Shown: positions 52,440 through 63,462 of the stretch, piece by piece
Layout: each line of letters opens with the position of its first letter
How positions within the stretch are numbered: position 1 is the first letter of the stretch
Assembly (NCBI RefSeq): GCF_014645795.1
Contig: NZ_BMMK01000012.1
Location: 1-64,000, forward strand
Length of the DNA stretch: 64,000 bases
Origin: Longimycelium tulufanense
GTDB taxonomy: Bacteria; Actinomycetota; Actinomycetes; Mycobacteriales; Pseudonocardiaceae
Reading direction: 5' to 3'
Notes under the pieces: model-generated
The model's database searches: none
What the model saw: the letters and a program-made list of their open reading frames with translations, nothing else
Told to the model about the DNA's origin: nothing
Position numbers and translations under genes: made by a program

Positions 52440-52474
52440 AACGCGCCCACCGGCATTCCGCCGGCGGGCGCGTT
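52440..52474. terminator. Bidirectional terminator between the binding-protein gene and gcvP
   Basis: AACGCGCCC-A-CCGGC (52440-52454) pairs with GCCGG-C-GGGCGCGTT (52460-52474), 14 base pairs with one mismatch and a five-base loop. The flanking genes converge on it. Confidence 0.85.
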
Positions 52475-52505
52475 CGTGGTTTCCGATGTGGTCAGATCCG
52501 TCCGG

Positions 52506-55415
<2,910 letters not shown>

Positions 55416-55499
55416 GTTGCGCCTCCGGCGTCGGGGGACGGGCATGCGGAACGACGGCTCCGCGCCCTCCCCCTCTGTCCGTGCCCGCACCCGGCGGAC

Positions 55500-55674
55500 G
55501 CCTGAGAGCTTCACCCGGCCCGGCCGGGCTTGCACCGTCGGCGGGGTCACGCGCCCGCGGGTGCGCGCCCACTTTCCAGAGGCATCTCGCCCACGCGGTC
55601 CTGGCGGCCTGAGAGGTTCCGGGGAGGAGTTGCTCCTTCGGCGCCACCGCCGTCGGGGCGGTGGACTCTCCCGC
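55500..55674 (-). ncRNA. Tandem glycine riboswitch upstream of gcvP
   Basis: On the minus strand, aptamer 1 (55674-55607) reads GCGGGAGAGTCC, then CGCCGAAGGAGCAA and ends AACCTCTCAGGC. Aptamer 2 (55590-55500) begins GCGAGATGCC, has CGCCGACGGTGCAAGCCC and ends GAAGCTCTCAGGC. These are the conserved blocks of the glycine riboswitch. The expression platform lies before the start codon at 55415, where CGGGCA (55487-55482) can pair with TGCCCG (55444-55439). Glycine binding would be expected to switch gcvP on. Confidence 0.95.
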
Positions 55675-55759
55675 ATGGGGTCAGCGACTACACGCGCAGG
55701 TTACCCCGTCCACCGCCGGATCCGGATCAGGCGGCCCGAGGTGTGCTGCGTCACGGCCG

Positions 55760-56326
55760 TCAGCCGGTGCGCCGGGCCCGACGCCGCTTGGCCAGCTCGT
55801 CGTCGGTGGGTGGGGAGATCTCCACGCCGTCGGCCCGCTCGGCCGGGAACTCGTGGATGGTCCCGCTGATCTCCCGCATGGCGCCGCTCACCGCGATCCC
55901 GAACACGCCCTGGCCGCCCTGTAGCAGGTCGACGACCTCCTCGGGGGAGGTGCACTCGTAGACCGTCGTGCCGTCACTGAACAACGTGATGCGGGCGAGG
56001 TCCTGCACGCCGCGGCGCCGCAGGTGGTCGACGGCGACCCTGATGTTCTGCAGCGAGACACCGGTGTCCAGCAGCCGCTTGACGACCTTGAGTACCAGGA
56101 TGTCCTTGAAGGAGTACAGCCGCTGGCTCCCCGAGCCCGACGCACTCCTTATCGATGGCTGCACCAGGCCGGTACGGGCCCAGTAGTCGAGCTGCCGGTA
56201 GGTGATCCCGGCGATCTGGCAGGCCGCGGGGCCGCGGTAGCCGACCAGCTCGTCCGGCAGCGCGGTGTCCGGGAACAACTCGCCCTGCGCACCGGCACCG
56301 TCCCGGTTGGGCGTTTCCTCGACCAC
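55760..56326 (-). CDS. MerR-family regulator, Rv1830 (ResR/McdR)-like
   Basis: 188-residue regulator. The GTG at 56326 lies five bases after GGGGAGG. The winged helix-turn-helix reads YRGPAACQIAGITYRQLDYWARTGLVQPSI, followed by GSGSQRLYSFKDILVLKVVKRLLDTGVSLQNIRVAVDHL. The C-terminal part (GTTVYECTSPEEVVDLLQGGQGVFGIAV) has no metal-binding cysteine cluster, so it is not a metal or redox MerR. Position next to gcvP and a bifunctional-nuclease gene matches M. tuberculosis Rv1830, reported to influence division and drug recovery. A dyad at 56502-56520 in its leader may be its own operator. Confidence 0.88.
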   Translation of the reverse strand: MVEETPNRDGAGAQGELFPDTALPDELVGYRGPAACQIAGITYRQLDYWARTGLVQPSIRSASGSGSQRLYSFKDILVLKVVKRLLDTGVSLQNIRVAVDHLRRRGVQDLARITLFSDGTTVYECTSPEEVVDLLQGGQGVFGIAVSGAMREISGTIHEFPAERADGVEISPPTDDELAKRRRARRTG

Positions 56327-56501
56327 GCCTGCCTCCCCTCGTCCGGCCCGACGGCCGACGACCGCGCCCGCCCACCCGGCGGGCGGGGGACGCGAGCGGA
56401 ATCCGCGATCTCGCCGAATCACACCGGCGCGATTCGCTCGACCTCGACGGTAAGACCGGCTGTCCGGCCGGTCAACGCGACGCGCGGGCGGGCCAGAACA
56501 T

Positions 56502-56520
56502 AAAGCTCTAGTTGAGGGTT
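56502..56520. promoter_or_regulatory. Imperfect dyad, possible MerR operator
   Basis: AAAGCTC (56502-56508) and GAGGGTT (56514-56520) form an imperfect inverted repeat with a five-base centre, 19 bases in all, in the less GC-rich stretch about 180 bases before the Rv1830-like start codon. Size and spacing fit MerR-type sites. No independent evidence. Confidence 0.35.
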
Positions 56521-56628
56521 ACGGTAGGTTGCGGTGCCGCCGGGGCGGCCCCCGAAGCGCCCCCGGCATCACCCGATCGGCGGGCCATCGACCGCGCTCG
56601 GCCGCGGGCTGGGACCGGACCGAACGAC

Positions 56629-56663
56629 GGCGCCCCTCCCGTGGGTGGTGCGGGAGGGGCGCC
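56629..56663 (-). terminator. Terminator after the bifunctional-nuclease gene
   Basis: Twelve-base perfect arms GGCGCCCCTCCC (56629-56640) and GGGAGGGGCGCC (56652-56663) with an 11-base loop, starting 43 bases after the stop of the minus-strand gene. It separates that transcript from the MerR gene that follows. Confidence 0.82.
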
Positions 56664-56705
56664 GTGGGTTGACGTCGTGCTGGAGCAGGGCCGGCGAGCG
56701 CGGCC

Positions 56706-57182
56706 TCAGGTATCGGCGCCGCGGAAGTCCTCCGGCGAGACCGAGTCCAGGAACTCCCGGAACTTCTCGACCTCGTCCTCCTGTTCGTCCGGGATCACCA
56801 GGCCGGCCTCGGCGAGCACGCCCTCCTCGGCGTGGATCGGCACCCCGACCCGCAGGGCGAGCGCCACCGAGTCGCTGGGCCGGGCCGAGACCCGGATGTC
56901 ACCGTCGAAGATCAGCTCGGCGAAGAACGTGCCTTCCTGGAGGTCGGTGATGCGGACCTGGCGCAGCTCCCGGCCGAGCGCGGCGATCACGTCCTTGAGC
57001 AGGTCGTGGGTCAGCGGCCGGGACGGCCGCACGCCCTGCTGCTCGAGCGCGATCGCGCTGGCCTCCATGGTCCCGATCCAGATCGGCAGGTACCGGTCGC
57101 CATCGGACTCGCGCAGCAACAGGATCGGCTGGTTGGCGGGCAGCTCCACCCGTACGCCGACGACGCGCATCTCGCTGCTCAT
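56706..57182 (-). CDS. Bifunctional nuclease (BFN) domain protein, Rv1829-like
   Basis: 158-residue protein of the BFN family. It shows VVGVRVELPANQPILLLRESDGDRYLPIWIGTMEASAIALEQQGV, then RPLTHDLLKDVIAALG, TFFAELIFDGDIRVSARPSDSVALALRVGVPI and EVEKFREFLDSVSPEDF, the complete family profile. Plant and bacterial relatives have been reported with RNase/DNase activity, but the in vivo role is unclear. ATG 57182 is chosen because GGAGGAGG lies upstream; ATG 57170 is possible. Bounded by its own terminator and the MerR gene upstream, in the order conserved with mycobacteria. Confidence 0.92.
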   Translation of the reverse strand: MSSEMRVVGVRVELPANQPILLLRESDGDRYLPIWIGTMEASAIALEQQGVRPSRPLTHDLLKDVIAALGRELRQVRITDLQEGTFFAELIFDGDIRVSARPSDSVALALRVGVPIHAEEGVLAEAGLVIPDEQEDEVEKFREFLDSVSPEDFRGADT

Positions 57183-57404
57183 CGGTCTCGCCTCCTCCAG
57201 CACGCAACCGTGGCGCCCCCGTACCGACGAGGATCGCGTACCGTCGTCTCCGACGCTACCCGTCCGGGGCGTGGAACGCCGCCCTTCGCCTGTTCGGCTG
57301 CATTTTGGTTACCCGTTCGTCACGGAACGAGCGTGCATCCCAGCCCGGACCCGGTTTCCCGAGCGGGCCATTCCGCACGCCGCCCCGATCGAGTGACCTA
57401 ACCC

Positions 57405-58133
57405 TCACCCACCCAGGGCAGTACGCAGCCCGGTCTTCACCAGCAGGGTATGCAGCGACACCGACAGTGCCGCCAGCTCCCTCATGACCTCCTCCGCCCG
57501 GCCCCGGGCCTGCGGATCGCGCTGCCGGGCCAGTGGCGTGACGATCTGCGTCAACAGGCCGACCTCGCGGTCGGCCGAGGCCCGGTAGGCCCGCAGGTGC
57601 CGGGGCTCGATCCCGAACACCGACATGGCCTTCACGGTCCGCGCCACCGCCACCGCGTCGGCGTCGTAGCCGCCGGCCGGGCCGGGGCGCACCAACCCGT
57701 ACTGTTCCAGCTCCATCAGCAGCGGCTCGTCCACGCCGGCCTCGGCCAGCAGCTCGGCCCGGCCGAGCCGGGCGGGCTCGGCGCCGGCGAACTCCCCCGG
57801 CCCGGGCAGCCCGTCCACCGCGACCAGCCCGCGGGGCAGCTTCGCCGCCGGGGCGCCCGGCGGCAGGCCCCGGTCCATGGCGTCGAGCTGCTCCTTGATG
57901 ACCTTCAGCGGCAGGTAGTGGTCCCGCTGCGCGGCCAGCACGAACCGCAGCCGCTCGACGTCGGCGGCCGAGAACTGCCGGTAACCGGACGGTGTGCGCG
58001 CCGGGTGAACCAGCCCCTCGGACTCGAGGAAGCGGATCTTGGAGATGGTCACCTCGGGAAAGTCGGGGCGAAGCTGCGCCAGCACCGCCCCGATGCTCAT
58101 CCCTCCGCGCTGGGACCGCCCGGCCGCGGTCAC
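57405..58133 (-). CDS. MerR-family regulator, Rv1828-like
   Basis: 242-residue regulator with an N-terminal winged helix MSIGAVLAQLRPDFPEVTISKIRFLESEGLVHPARTPSGYRQFSAADVERLRFVLAAQRDHYLPLKVIKEQL. Its C-terminal about 140 residues contain a second HTH-like stretch (AELLAEAGVDEPLLMELEQYGLVRP) as in Rv1828. The GTG at 58133 overlaps the garA stop in GTGA, so it is co-translated with garA. This coupling and order are conserved across mycobacteria and suggest a link to central metabolism or envelope functions of the block; the target genes are unknown from sequence. Confidence 0.9.
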   Translation of the reverse strand: MTAAGRSQRGGMSIGAVLAQLRPDFPEVTISKIRFLESEGLVHPARTPSGYRQFSAADVERLRFVLAAQRDHYLPLKVIKEQLDAMDRGLPPGAPAAKLPRGLVAVDGLPGPGEFAGAEPARLGRAELLAEAGVDEPLLMELEQYGLVRPGPAGGYDADAVAVARTVKAMSVFGIEPRHLRAYRASADREVGLLTQIVTPLARQRDPQARGRAEEVMRELAALSVSLHTLLVKTGLRTALGG

Positions 58134-58594
58134 CGCGCCCCCTGGCCCCCGTTGCCCGGGCCGGTCAGGAACACCAGGCGGAACTTGCCGATCTGGACCT
58201 CGTCGCCATTGGCCAGCACCGCGGTGTCCACCGGCTCCCGGTTGACGTAGGTGCCGTTGAGGCTGCCCACATCCACCACCACGAACTCGCCGCCCTCGCG
58301 GCGGAACTCGGCGTGCCGTCGGGAGACCGTGACGTCGTCGAGGAAGATGTCGCTGTCGGGGTGCCGCCCCGCGCTCGTGGTGTCCCGGTCGAGTAGGAAC
58401 CGGGAACCGGCGTTGGGCCCACGCTTGACCACCAGCAGGGCGGAGCCGGCGGGCAGCGCGTCCACGCCCGAGACCGTCGCCTCCGACTCGGGAGCCGCGG
58501 TGCCCTCGGCGTCAGCGAGGAAGTCGGCCCGGAAGACAGAGGTGCTCTCCGCCGCCTTCTCCGGCGGGACGCCGGGCCCTTCGTTCGTGCTCAC
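58130..58594 (-). CDS. garA: FHA-domain regulator GarA (OdhI)
   Basis: 154-residue forkhead-associated protein that, unphosphorylated, binds and inhibits 2-oxoglutarate dehydrogenase and controls glutamate metabolism. The FHA core is clear: LLDRDTTSAGRHPDSDIFLDDVTVSRRHAEFRREGGEFVVVDVGSLNGTYVNREPV. The N-terminal kinase-target motif reads ESTSVFRADFL (S17, T18), where mycobacterial GarA has ETTS with two threonines. The PknB-type site is kept while the adjacent PknG-type Thr is Ser. GTG 58594 follows AGGAG. Overlaps the MerR gene by four bases, about 110 bases after gcvH. Confidence 0.94.
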   Translation of the reverse strand: MSTNEGPGVPPEKAAESTSVFRADFLADAEGTAAPESEATVSGVDALPAGSALLVVKRGPNAGSRFLLDRDTTSAGRHPDSDIFLDDVTVSRRHAEFRREGGEFVVVDVGSLNGTYVNREPVDTAVLANGDEVQIGKFRLVFLTGPGNGGQGAR

Positions 58595-58706
58595 CTGAGC
58601 TCTCCTCCTGATGGTTCCTACGATGTGTCCCAACGTACCGTGCCGGTCACGGCGCGTTCGCCCCGACTCCCGCCTCTTCCGGGAGCCGAAACCGAAGATC
58701 ATCTCC

Positions 58707-59090
58707 TCAGACCTCGCCGATCTTGTCGCGGTAGCCCGCCGCGTCCAGCAGCCCCTGCACCGAGGCCGGGTCGTCGAGCCTGACCTCCACCAGCCACCCG
58801 TCGCCGTAGGGCGCCTCGTTGATCGTCTCCGGTGCCGTCACCACGGCCTCGTTGACGGCCACAACCTCGCCGGACAGCGGGGCGTAGATGTCCGACACGC
58901 TCTTGGTGGACTCCACCTCGCCGAGCGAGTCGCCGGCGGTGACCTTCCGGCCCACCTCGGGAAGCTGCACGAACACCACGTCGCCGAGCTGCCCCTGGGC
59001 ATAGTCGGTGATGCCCACCCGCACGGTGTCATCGCCGGTCCGAGCCACCCACTCGTGCTGCTCGGTGTACCTCAGCTCCTCTGGAACCAC
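58707..59090 (-). CDS. gcvH: Glycine cleavage system H protein
   Basis: 127-residue lipoyl carrier that shuttles the aminomethyl group between GcvP, GcvT and the L protein. The lipoylation site is Lys in [41 protein letters not shown] and [12 protein letters not shown] are the family landmarks. The start is the GTG at 59090 (GAGGAG nine bases upstream), giving [13 protein letters not shown] as in other GcvH. An in-frame TTG at 59114 overlapping the upstream stop would add eight residues. A small hairpin (58667-58685) follows before garA. Confidence 0.94.
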   Translation of the reverse strand: MVPEELRYTEQHEWVARTGDDTVRVGITDYAQGQLGDVVFVQLPEVGRKVTAGDSLGEVESTKSVSDIYAPLSGEVVAVNEAVVTAPETINEAPYGDGWLVEVRLDDPASVQGLLDAAGYRDKIGEV

Positions 59091-59110
59091 CAGCGGTTTC
59101 TCCTCACTCC

Positions 59111-59857
59111 TCAACCGGTCGGCCGAGCGTATTTGGGCGTTCGGACGGGCCGCAAGGCATTGATCTCCACCCGCTCGACCTGCCGGAGCTGCACCGTCCC
59201 GCCGACGCGCTCCACGGTGTCGACCACCCCGCCCGGGATGTTCAACGCCGCGGCCAGCGTCGGCGGATCCCCGATCGCGAGCACCGGGAACGGTGCGGAC
59301 AGGGCGACCCCGTCCAGCCGGACATCGCCGGCCGTACCGGAGAAGGCCGAGTCGACTCCCACCCGGACCTCCCCCACCTGCACCGCTTCCGCCCCCGCGG
59401 CGCGCAGCTCCTGCAGCACGTCCAACAGCACGTCGGGCCCGATCTTGCCAGCCGGGTCGGCGACCGCGACCTGCACCCCCGGTCCGACGGCGGGCGAGGC
59501 GCCGGACAACACGGCCAGCGCGGCGGCCCGGCGGCGTGCCTCCTCCAGGGCCGCGGCCGAGGAGTCGCCGGCCGCCCGCAACCGCTGCAGGGTCGCCTCG
59601 GAGTCGGCGATCTCCTTACGCAGCGCGGCTTCTCGCTGCTGCAGACCGTCCAGCAGGACCACCAGGTCCTGCGGCCGCTGCTCGTTGAGCGTGTCGCCGG
59701 AACGGGTGCGCTGGACCTGCGTCGCCAACGCGACCCCCAACGCCACGCACAGCAGGGCGATGAGCACGCCGGACAGCAACGGGTGCACACGCAGACCGGC
59801 CGGCCGGACCTCGGCCTCCCGAGTTTGGTCGAGCTGGTGCTTCGCGGAGCCGGTCAT
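59111..59857 (-). CDS. DUF881 (YlxW-like) membrane protein, Rv1825-like
   Basis: 248-residue single-pass membrane protein with an N-terminal helix ([21 protein letters not shown]), a coiled coil (about residues 62-112; [20 protein letters not shown]) and an outer DUF881 domain: [42 protein letters not shown] and [27 protein letters not shown]. Relatives sit near division or phospholipid genes in Gram-positives, with no assigned activity. ATG 59857 lies four bases after the small-basic-protein stop. Same order as Rv1825-Rv1824-Rv1823. Confidence 0.9.
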   Translation of the reverse strand: MTGSAKHQLDQTREAEVRPAGLRVHPLLSGVLIALLCVALGVALATQVQRTRSGDTLNEQRPQDLVVLLDGLQQREAALRKEIADSEATLQRLRAAGDSSAAALEEARRRAAALAVLSGASPAVGPGVQVAVADPAGKIGPDVLLDVLQELRAAGAEAVQVGEVRVGVDSAFSGTAGDVRLDGVALSAPFPVLAIGDPPTLAAALNIPGGVVDTVERVGGTVQLRQVERVEINALRPVRTPKYARPTG

Positions 59858-59861
59858 GGCC

Positions 59862-60218
59862 TCACGCCTTGAAGAGGTGGCGACGGATGGCCGCGGCGTT
59901 GCTGAAGATCCGGATGCCCAGCACCACGACGACCGCGGTGGTGAGCTGGGCGCCCACGCCCAGCGCGTCGCCCAGCAACACGATCAACGCCGCGACCAGC
60001 ACGTTCGACACGAACGATACGACGAAGACCTTGGCGTCGAACCGGCCGTCGAGCAGGGCGTGCGCGCCGCCGAACACCGCGTCGAGCGCGGCGACGACGG
60101 CGATCGGGAGGTAGGGCTGCAGCCCCGACGGCACCGTCGGGTCCAGCCACAGTCCCACCGCCACGCCCACGGCCATCGCCAGCAGTCCGATGACCGGGCC
60201 GAGCAACGACGTCCTCAC
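59862..60218 (-). CDS. sbp: Small basic protein (DUF1290), Rv1824-like
   Basis: 118-residue membrane protein of the sbp/DUF1290 family with three or four helices: VIGLLAMAVGVAVGLWL, YLPIAVVAALDAVFGGAHALL, FVVSFVSNVLVAALIVLLGDALG and TTAVVVVLGIRIFSNAAAIRRHLF. The conserved YLPIAVVAALDAVFGG segment and the C-terminal RIFxNxAxIRRHLF are family marks. The GTG at 60218 overlaps the upstream DUF881 stop. Always found between two DUF881 genes, so the three probably form one membrane complex (inference). Confidence 0.9.
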   Translation of the reverse strand: MRTSLLGPVIGLLAMAVGVAVGLWLDPTVPSGLQPYLPIAVVAALDAVFGGAHALLDGRFDAKVFVVSFVSNVLVAALIVLLGDALGVGAQLTTAVVVVLGIRIFSNAAAIRRHLFKA

Positions 60219-61117
60219 CGAGGTCCCTCCTGGCTGGGTACGTCCGGCGGCGTCGCGCCGGGTTCGGCCGCCACCCGGGGCTGCCCGGGACTCGCGGCGG
60301 GCAGGCGCAGTGTCTCCACGCGTTCCACCGCGAACGTCGTCCCGTAGAGCTGGGTGAAGGCGTTGAACCGGCCGTAGCCGTCGGTGTTCACGAACCGGGT
60401 GTGCATCTGGTCCGGGGCGCCGATCGCCTCCAGTACGTAGGGCCGGCGGATCGGCCGGTTGTCCACGAGCATGGCGCCCCCGGCCTGCCGGACGGTCGCC
60501 CTGGGCTGTAGCCGCACCCCACCGACGGACATCGCCTCCGCCCCGGCCGACCACAGCGCGTTGACCAGGACCTGCAGATCGCGGTCCAGGACGTTGCGGC
60601 CCTCCGGGTCGTCCACGGTCACCCGCAGGCCGGGCCCGGTCACGCCGGTCGCCCCGGTGGCCTGCTCGAGTTCGGCCAGCCGCTCCAGCTCGGCCTGGCC
60701 GGGCCCGGCCCGCAGCGCGGAGCGACGCGCCGCGTCGATCTCGCGGGCCAGCTCGGCCGCGCGCCGGCCCAGCTCGTCGGTCTGTGCCCGGGCTTCCCGC
60801 ACGTCCTCGGCGAGGCTGCGCTGGGCGGTCTCGGTACCCGGCGCCCTCCGGGCCGCGTCCAGGGCGGCCACCGCGAACACCACCCCGACCAGCAGCGCGC
60901 CCATCACGACCCAGGCGAGCTGGGCCGGACCGCGGGCGGGGCGACCGCCCCGCCGGCGCGACGCCTCCTCGTAGCCGGGGTCCAGGCGCTGTACGAACAG
61001 GCCGCGCAGCAGGGAGGCGGCGAAGTCCATCCGCCGGTCGGGCTCCGGTCCGGCCGACCGCGTGCCGGTGTGGTCGGGTTCGGGTACGGCGGGATCGCTC
61101 CGGGATTCGTCACGCAC
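60215..61117 (-). CDS. DUF881 (YlxW-like) membrane protein, Rv1823-like
   Basis: 300-residue paralogue of the DUF881 protein at 59.1 kb. A charged cytoplasmic start of about 65 residues includes RMDFAASLLRGLFVQRLDPGYEEASRRR. It is followed by one helix (LAWVVMGALLVGVVFAVAAL), a coiled coil (about 95-150) and the outer domain: GPGLRVTVDDPEGRNVLDRDLQVLVNALWSAGAEAMSVGGVRLQP, IRRPYVLEAIGAPDQMHTRF. A proline-rich tail follows. The GTG at 61117 overlaps the pgsA stop by eight bases. Co-transcribed with pgsA and the small basic protein. Confidence 0.9.
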   Translation of the reverse strand: MRDESRSDPAVPEPDHTGTRSAGPEPDRRMDFAASLLRGLFVQRLDPGYEEASRRRGGRPARGPAQLAWVVMGALLVGVVFAVAALDAARRAPGTETAQRSLAEDVREARAQTDELGRRAAELAREIDAARRSALRAGPGQAELERLAELEQATGATGVTGPGLRVTVDDPEGRNVLDRDLQVLVNALWSAGAEAMSVGGVRLQPRATVRQAGGAMLVDNRPIRRPYVLEAIGAPDQMHTRFVNTDGYGRFNAFTQLYGTTFAVERVETLRLPAASPGQPRVAAEPGATPPDVPSQEGPR

Positions 61118-61766
61118 CCGCGGCTCCCGCGACTCCCGCTCGCGCCGCCCGCACGCCCATCACCACCTGGATCACGTAGAGCACGCCGGACCAGACATAG
61201 AGGGCGCCTCCCCAGGTGGTGAACGCGTAGGCGATGGGCCGGGCGATCTCCGCCGCCGTGGATCCACCCTGCGCCAGCAGCAACAGCGGGAAGGCGTAGA
61301 GCAGGTTGAACGTGGCGGCCTTGCCGAGGTAGTGCACTTCCGGAGGCGCGATGTTGCGCCGGCGCAGCAGCAACAGGCAGACCCCGAGCACCACGTCGCG
61401 GCCGACGAGCGCGGCCACCACCCACCACGGGACGATGTCGCGCATCAGGAAGGCGAACAGGGTGGCCAGGGTGTAGAGCCGGTCCACGGCCGGGTCCAGC
61501 ACCGCGCCCAGCCGGCTGTACTGATTGAGCAGGCGGGCGAGCTTGCCGTCCAGCCAGTCGGTGATGCCGCTGACGACCAGCACCACCAGCGCCAACACGT
61601 CGGCGTGGGGGCCCAGCAGCAACCAGAGGAACAGCGGAACCCCGGCCAGCCGGACCACGCTCAGCAGGTTGGGGACGGTGAACACGCGGTCGGAGACCGT
61701 CTGGTCGACCGCCACCGCTCGCGAGGCCGCAGCTTTCCCGGCCTGTTCCCCCGGACCCTGCGCCAC
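61110..61766 (-). CDS. CDP-alcohol phosphatidyltransferase (PgsA2-like)
   Basis: 218-residue integral membrane enzyme moving a phosphatidyl group from CDP-diacylglycerol to an alcohol (glycerol phosphate or a similar acceptor). The full catalytic motif is present: DWLDGKLARLLNQYSRLGAVLDPAVDRL, matching DGx2ARx8Gx3Dx3D. About six helices. The GTG at 61766 follows AGGAGAG at seven bases; earlier frames lack a ribosome-binding site. In mycobacteria the orthologue is Rv1822 (PgsA2). Next upstream, where many relatives have secA2, this genome has a decayed TnpB gene instead. Confidence 0.9.
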   Translation of the reverse strand: MAQGPGEQAGKAAASRAVAVDQTVSDRVFTVPNLLSVVRLAGVPLFLWLLLGPHADVLALVVLVVSGITDWLDGKLARLLNQYSRLGAVLDPAVDRLYTLATLFAFLMRDIVPWWVVAALVGRDVVLGVCLLLLRRRNIAPPEVHYLGKAATFNLLYAFPLLLLAQGGSTAAEIARPIAYAFTTWGGALYVWSGVLYVIQVVMGVRAARAGVAGAAGA

Positions 61767-61871
61767 CGTAGAACTCTCCTCCCCTGCCGGGCACGCGGCG
61801 AACCGGCACGACGGCCGATCCACGTCCTGCGTCCCGTGTGGACAGGGTGCCACATCGGCATCCACTCCCGA

Positions 61872-62660
61872 TCAGTGCCGGTCCACCCACAGACACCACC
61901 GCGACCAACCACCCCCGGAAGGACCAGGGAACCGTTCAGGAAACGTGTAGGAACGTGTCCCGAGCCTGCGCCTTGCGGCGCGGCGTTGCCCTCGTGGGCT
62001 TTCCGTGGCGGTACCCGTGCCCACGAGGTGGGTCTTACCAGCGTTTCCAGCGGGCCTGTTTACCGTCCCGACGCGACTCGCCGTGGACGTGCTGCCCGTG
62101 ACCTCGTCCACGAGTGCGGCGAGGTTGCGGGCAGCATTGAGGTCACGATCGAGCACGAGGCCGCACTCGTCGCAAGTGAACACCCGGACCCGCAGCGGCA
62201 GCTTGGCTTTCACCGCGCCGCAGTCCGAACACGTCGTGCTGGAGGGATACCACCGGTCGGCGACGACCAGTCGACCACCACGCCAGCGGGTCTTGTAGTC
62301 GAGCTGTCGGCGGACCTCACCGAAACGGGCGTCGGCGATGTGCCGCGCGAGCCACCGGTTGGCCAGCATGCCGGATACGTTGAGGTCTTCGACCACCACG
62401 GTGCCGAACCGGGCCGCGAGTGCGGTGGTGAACGTGCGCAGGCCATCCTGACGCAGGTTGGCCACCCGCTGAGGCAGCCGTGTCCGGTGGGCGTTGGCCT
62501 TCAACCAACGCCGAGATGGTTTCTGCCCGGTACGGCGATCGGGGCCACGGCGGCGTGAGCAACGCCGCGACACCTTGCGCAGACGACGCTGCGCCTGGTC
62601 GAGCTGGCGAGGGTTCGCCACGAACCCATCCGCATCGGTCACGCCCGGAACCCCGACCAA
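61872..62660 (-). pseudogene. Degenerate TnpB (IS200/IS605-type RNA-guided nuclease) gene
   Basis: The C-terminal two-thirds of TnpB is readable: the helical segment QLDQAQRRLRKVSRRCSRR, the second RuvC acid in VVVEDLNVSGML, the zinc ribbon TCSDCGAVKA and FTCDECGLVLDRDLNAARNLAAL with the third RuvC Asp. The part before FVANPRQL, where the first catalytic Asp should be (GIDxG), is shortened to VGVPGVTDADG. A further N-terminal trace appears in another frame near 62760-62880. No tnpA is nearby. The coding frame runs past the normal TnpB end into the element's right end. Nuclease activity is therefore unlikely. Confidence 0.8.
61968..61981 (-). repeat. Hairpin at the presumed right end of the TnpB element
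   Basis: GCGCC (61968-61972) and GGCGC (61977-61981) around TTGC, just after the conserved TnpB C-terminus and before ACGTGT-containing sequence. IS200/IS605 elements carry such a hairpin, and their guide RNA comes from this zone. Assignment by position only. Confidence 0.45.
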
Positions 62661-62979
62661 GCGGCCATCAGGACCGGCACGGCTCCATCCGCGTTCTCAG
62701 CCCCGCCGCCGGCACATTCCCGCAGACGAAGCTGCACCGTCCAACCGGCCCACGAACTCAATCAAGACGACGCGACCGCCACACCGCCCAATGGCTGAAC
62801 CAAGCCGAATCAGTGTCTGCCAACGAGAGGCCAGCCAGCCGACCGCAGCCAGAACTCGCCAAGTAACCAACGGAGGGGGTCCGGGCTTGCCCCGGCTGGG
62901 GTGTGGGGGCGTCGGCCCTCACAGAACACAGGACGAGCGGCATGGTCCGCGCTTTCCGCGGACACACGTCCCCCGTCGC

Positions 62980-63216
62980 TCACCCACTCGCTCGACGGCT
63001 CCAGCCCCGGCGGGCGAGCTCGGCGTCGGTGAGGGTGAGTGGCCGGCCCCGGTCGTCCAGTCCCACCCAGCGGGCCCGGCCGTTGTGGCCCTCTCGCACG
63101 TAGGGGTGACCGCCGCTCCACACCACGCTGCACAGCGCGGTCGGCAGGCTCGCCGTCACCCCCGCGGTGTCGCTGGCTGTGTCTTCTTCGGGCGCGGTCG
63201 CGGTCTTGGCGCTCAT
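62980..63216 (-). CDS. Small protein of unknown function
   Basis: 78-residue predicted protein starting at ATG 63216, with GGAGG about 11 bases upstream. Composition is acidic and threonine-rich at the N-terminus and basic at the C-terminus (DAELARRGWSRRASG). The middle reads like a short beta-rich domain (SVVWSGGHPYVREGHNGRARWVGLDDRGRPLTLT). GC-rich third positions support coding. No family recognised. It lies between the TnpB remnant and the DUF6319-like gene, same strand. Confidence 0.5.
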   Translation of the reverse strand: MSAKTATAPEEDTASDTAGVTASLPTALCSVVWSGGHPYVREGHNGRARWVGLDDRGRPLTLTDAELARRGWSRRASG

Positions 63217-63462
63217 CTCTGACTACACCTCCGTCACGCGTGTCGGTCGACACTCGTATTGCGTTAGCCGAGATGACAGATTGTGGACCGGCGGTGACGT
63301 GGGGTATGGCGAAATCGGCCCGCCCCGCGCCGACCGGCTCGTCACCGTCGGTGAAGGGCAGCCGGGTGACCGGGAGGACTGATCAGCTTCCCCGAACGGC
63401 GGCCAGCCGCCCGGGCGTCGCCGGGCGGTGGTGCCGCCGCCGGGGCAGCCATCACGCGACCG

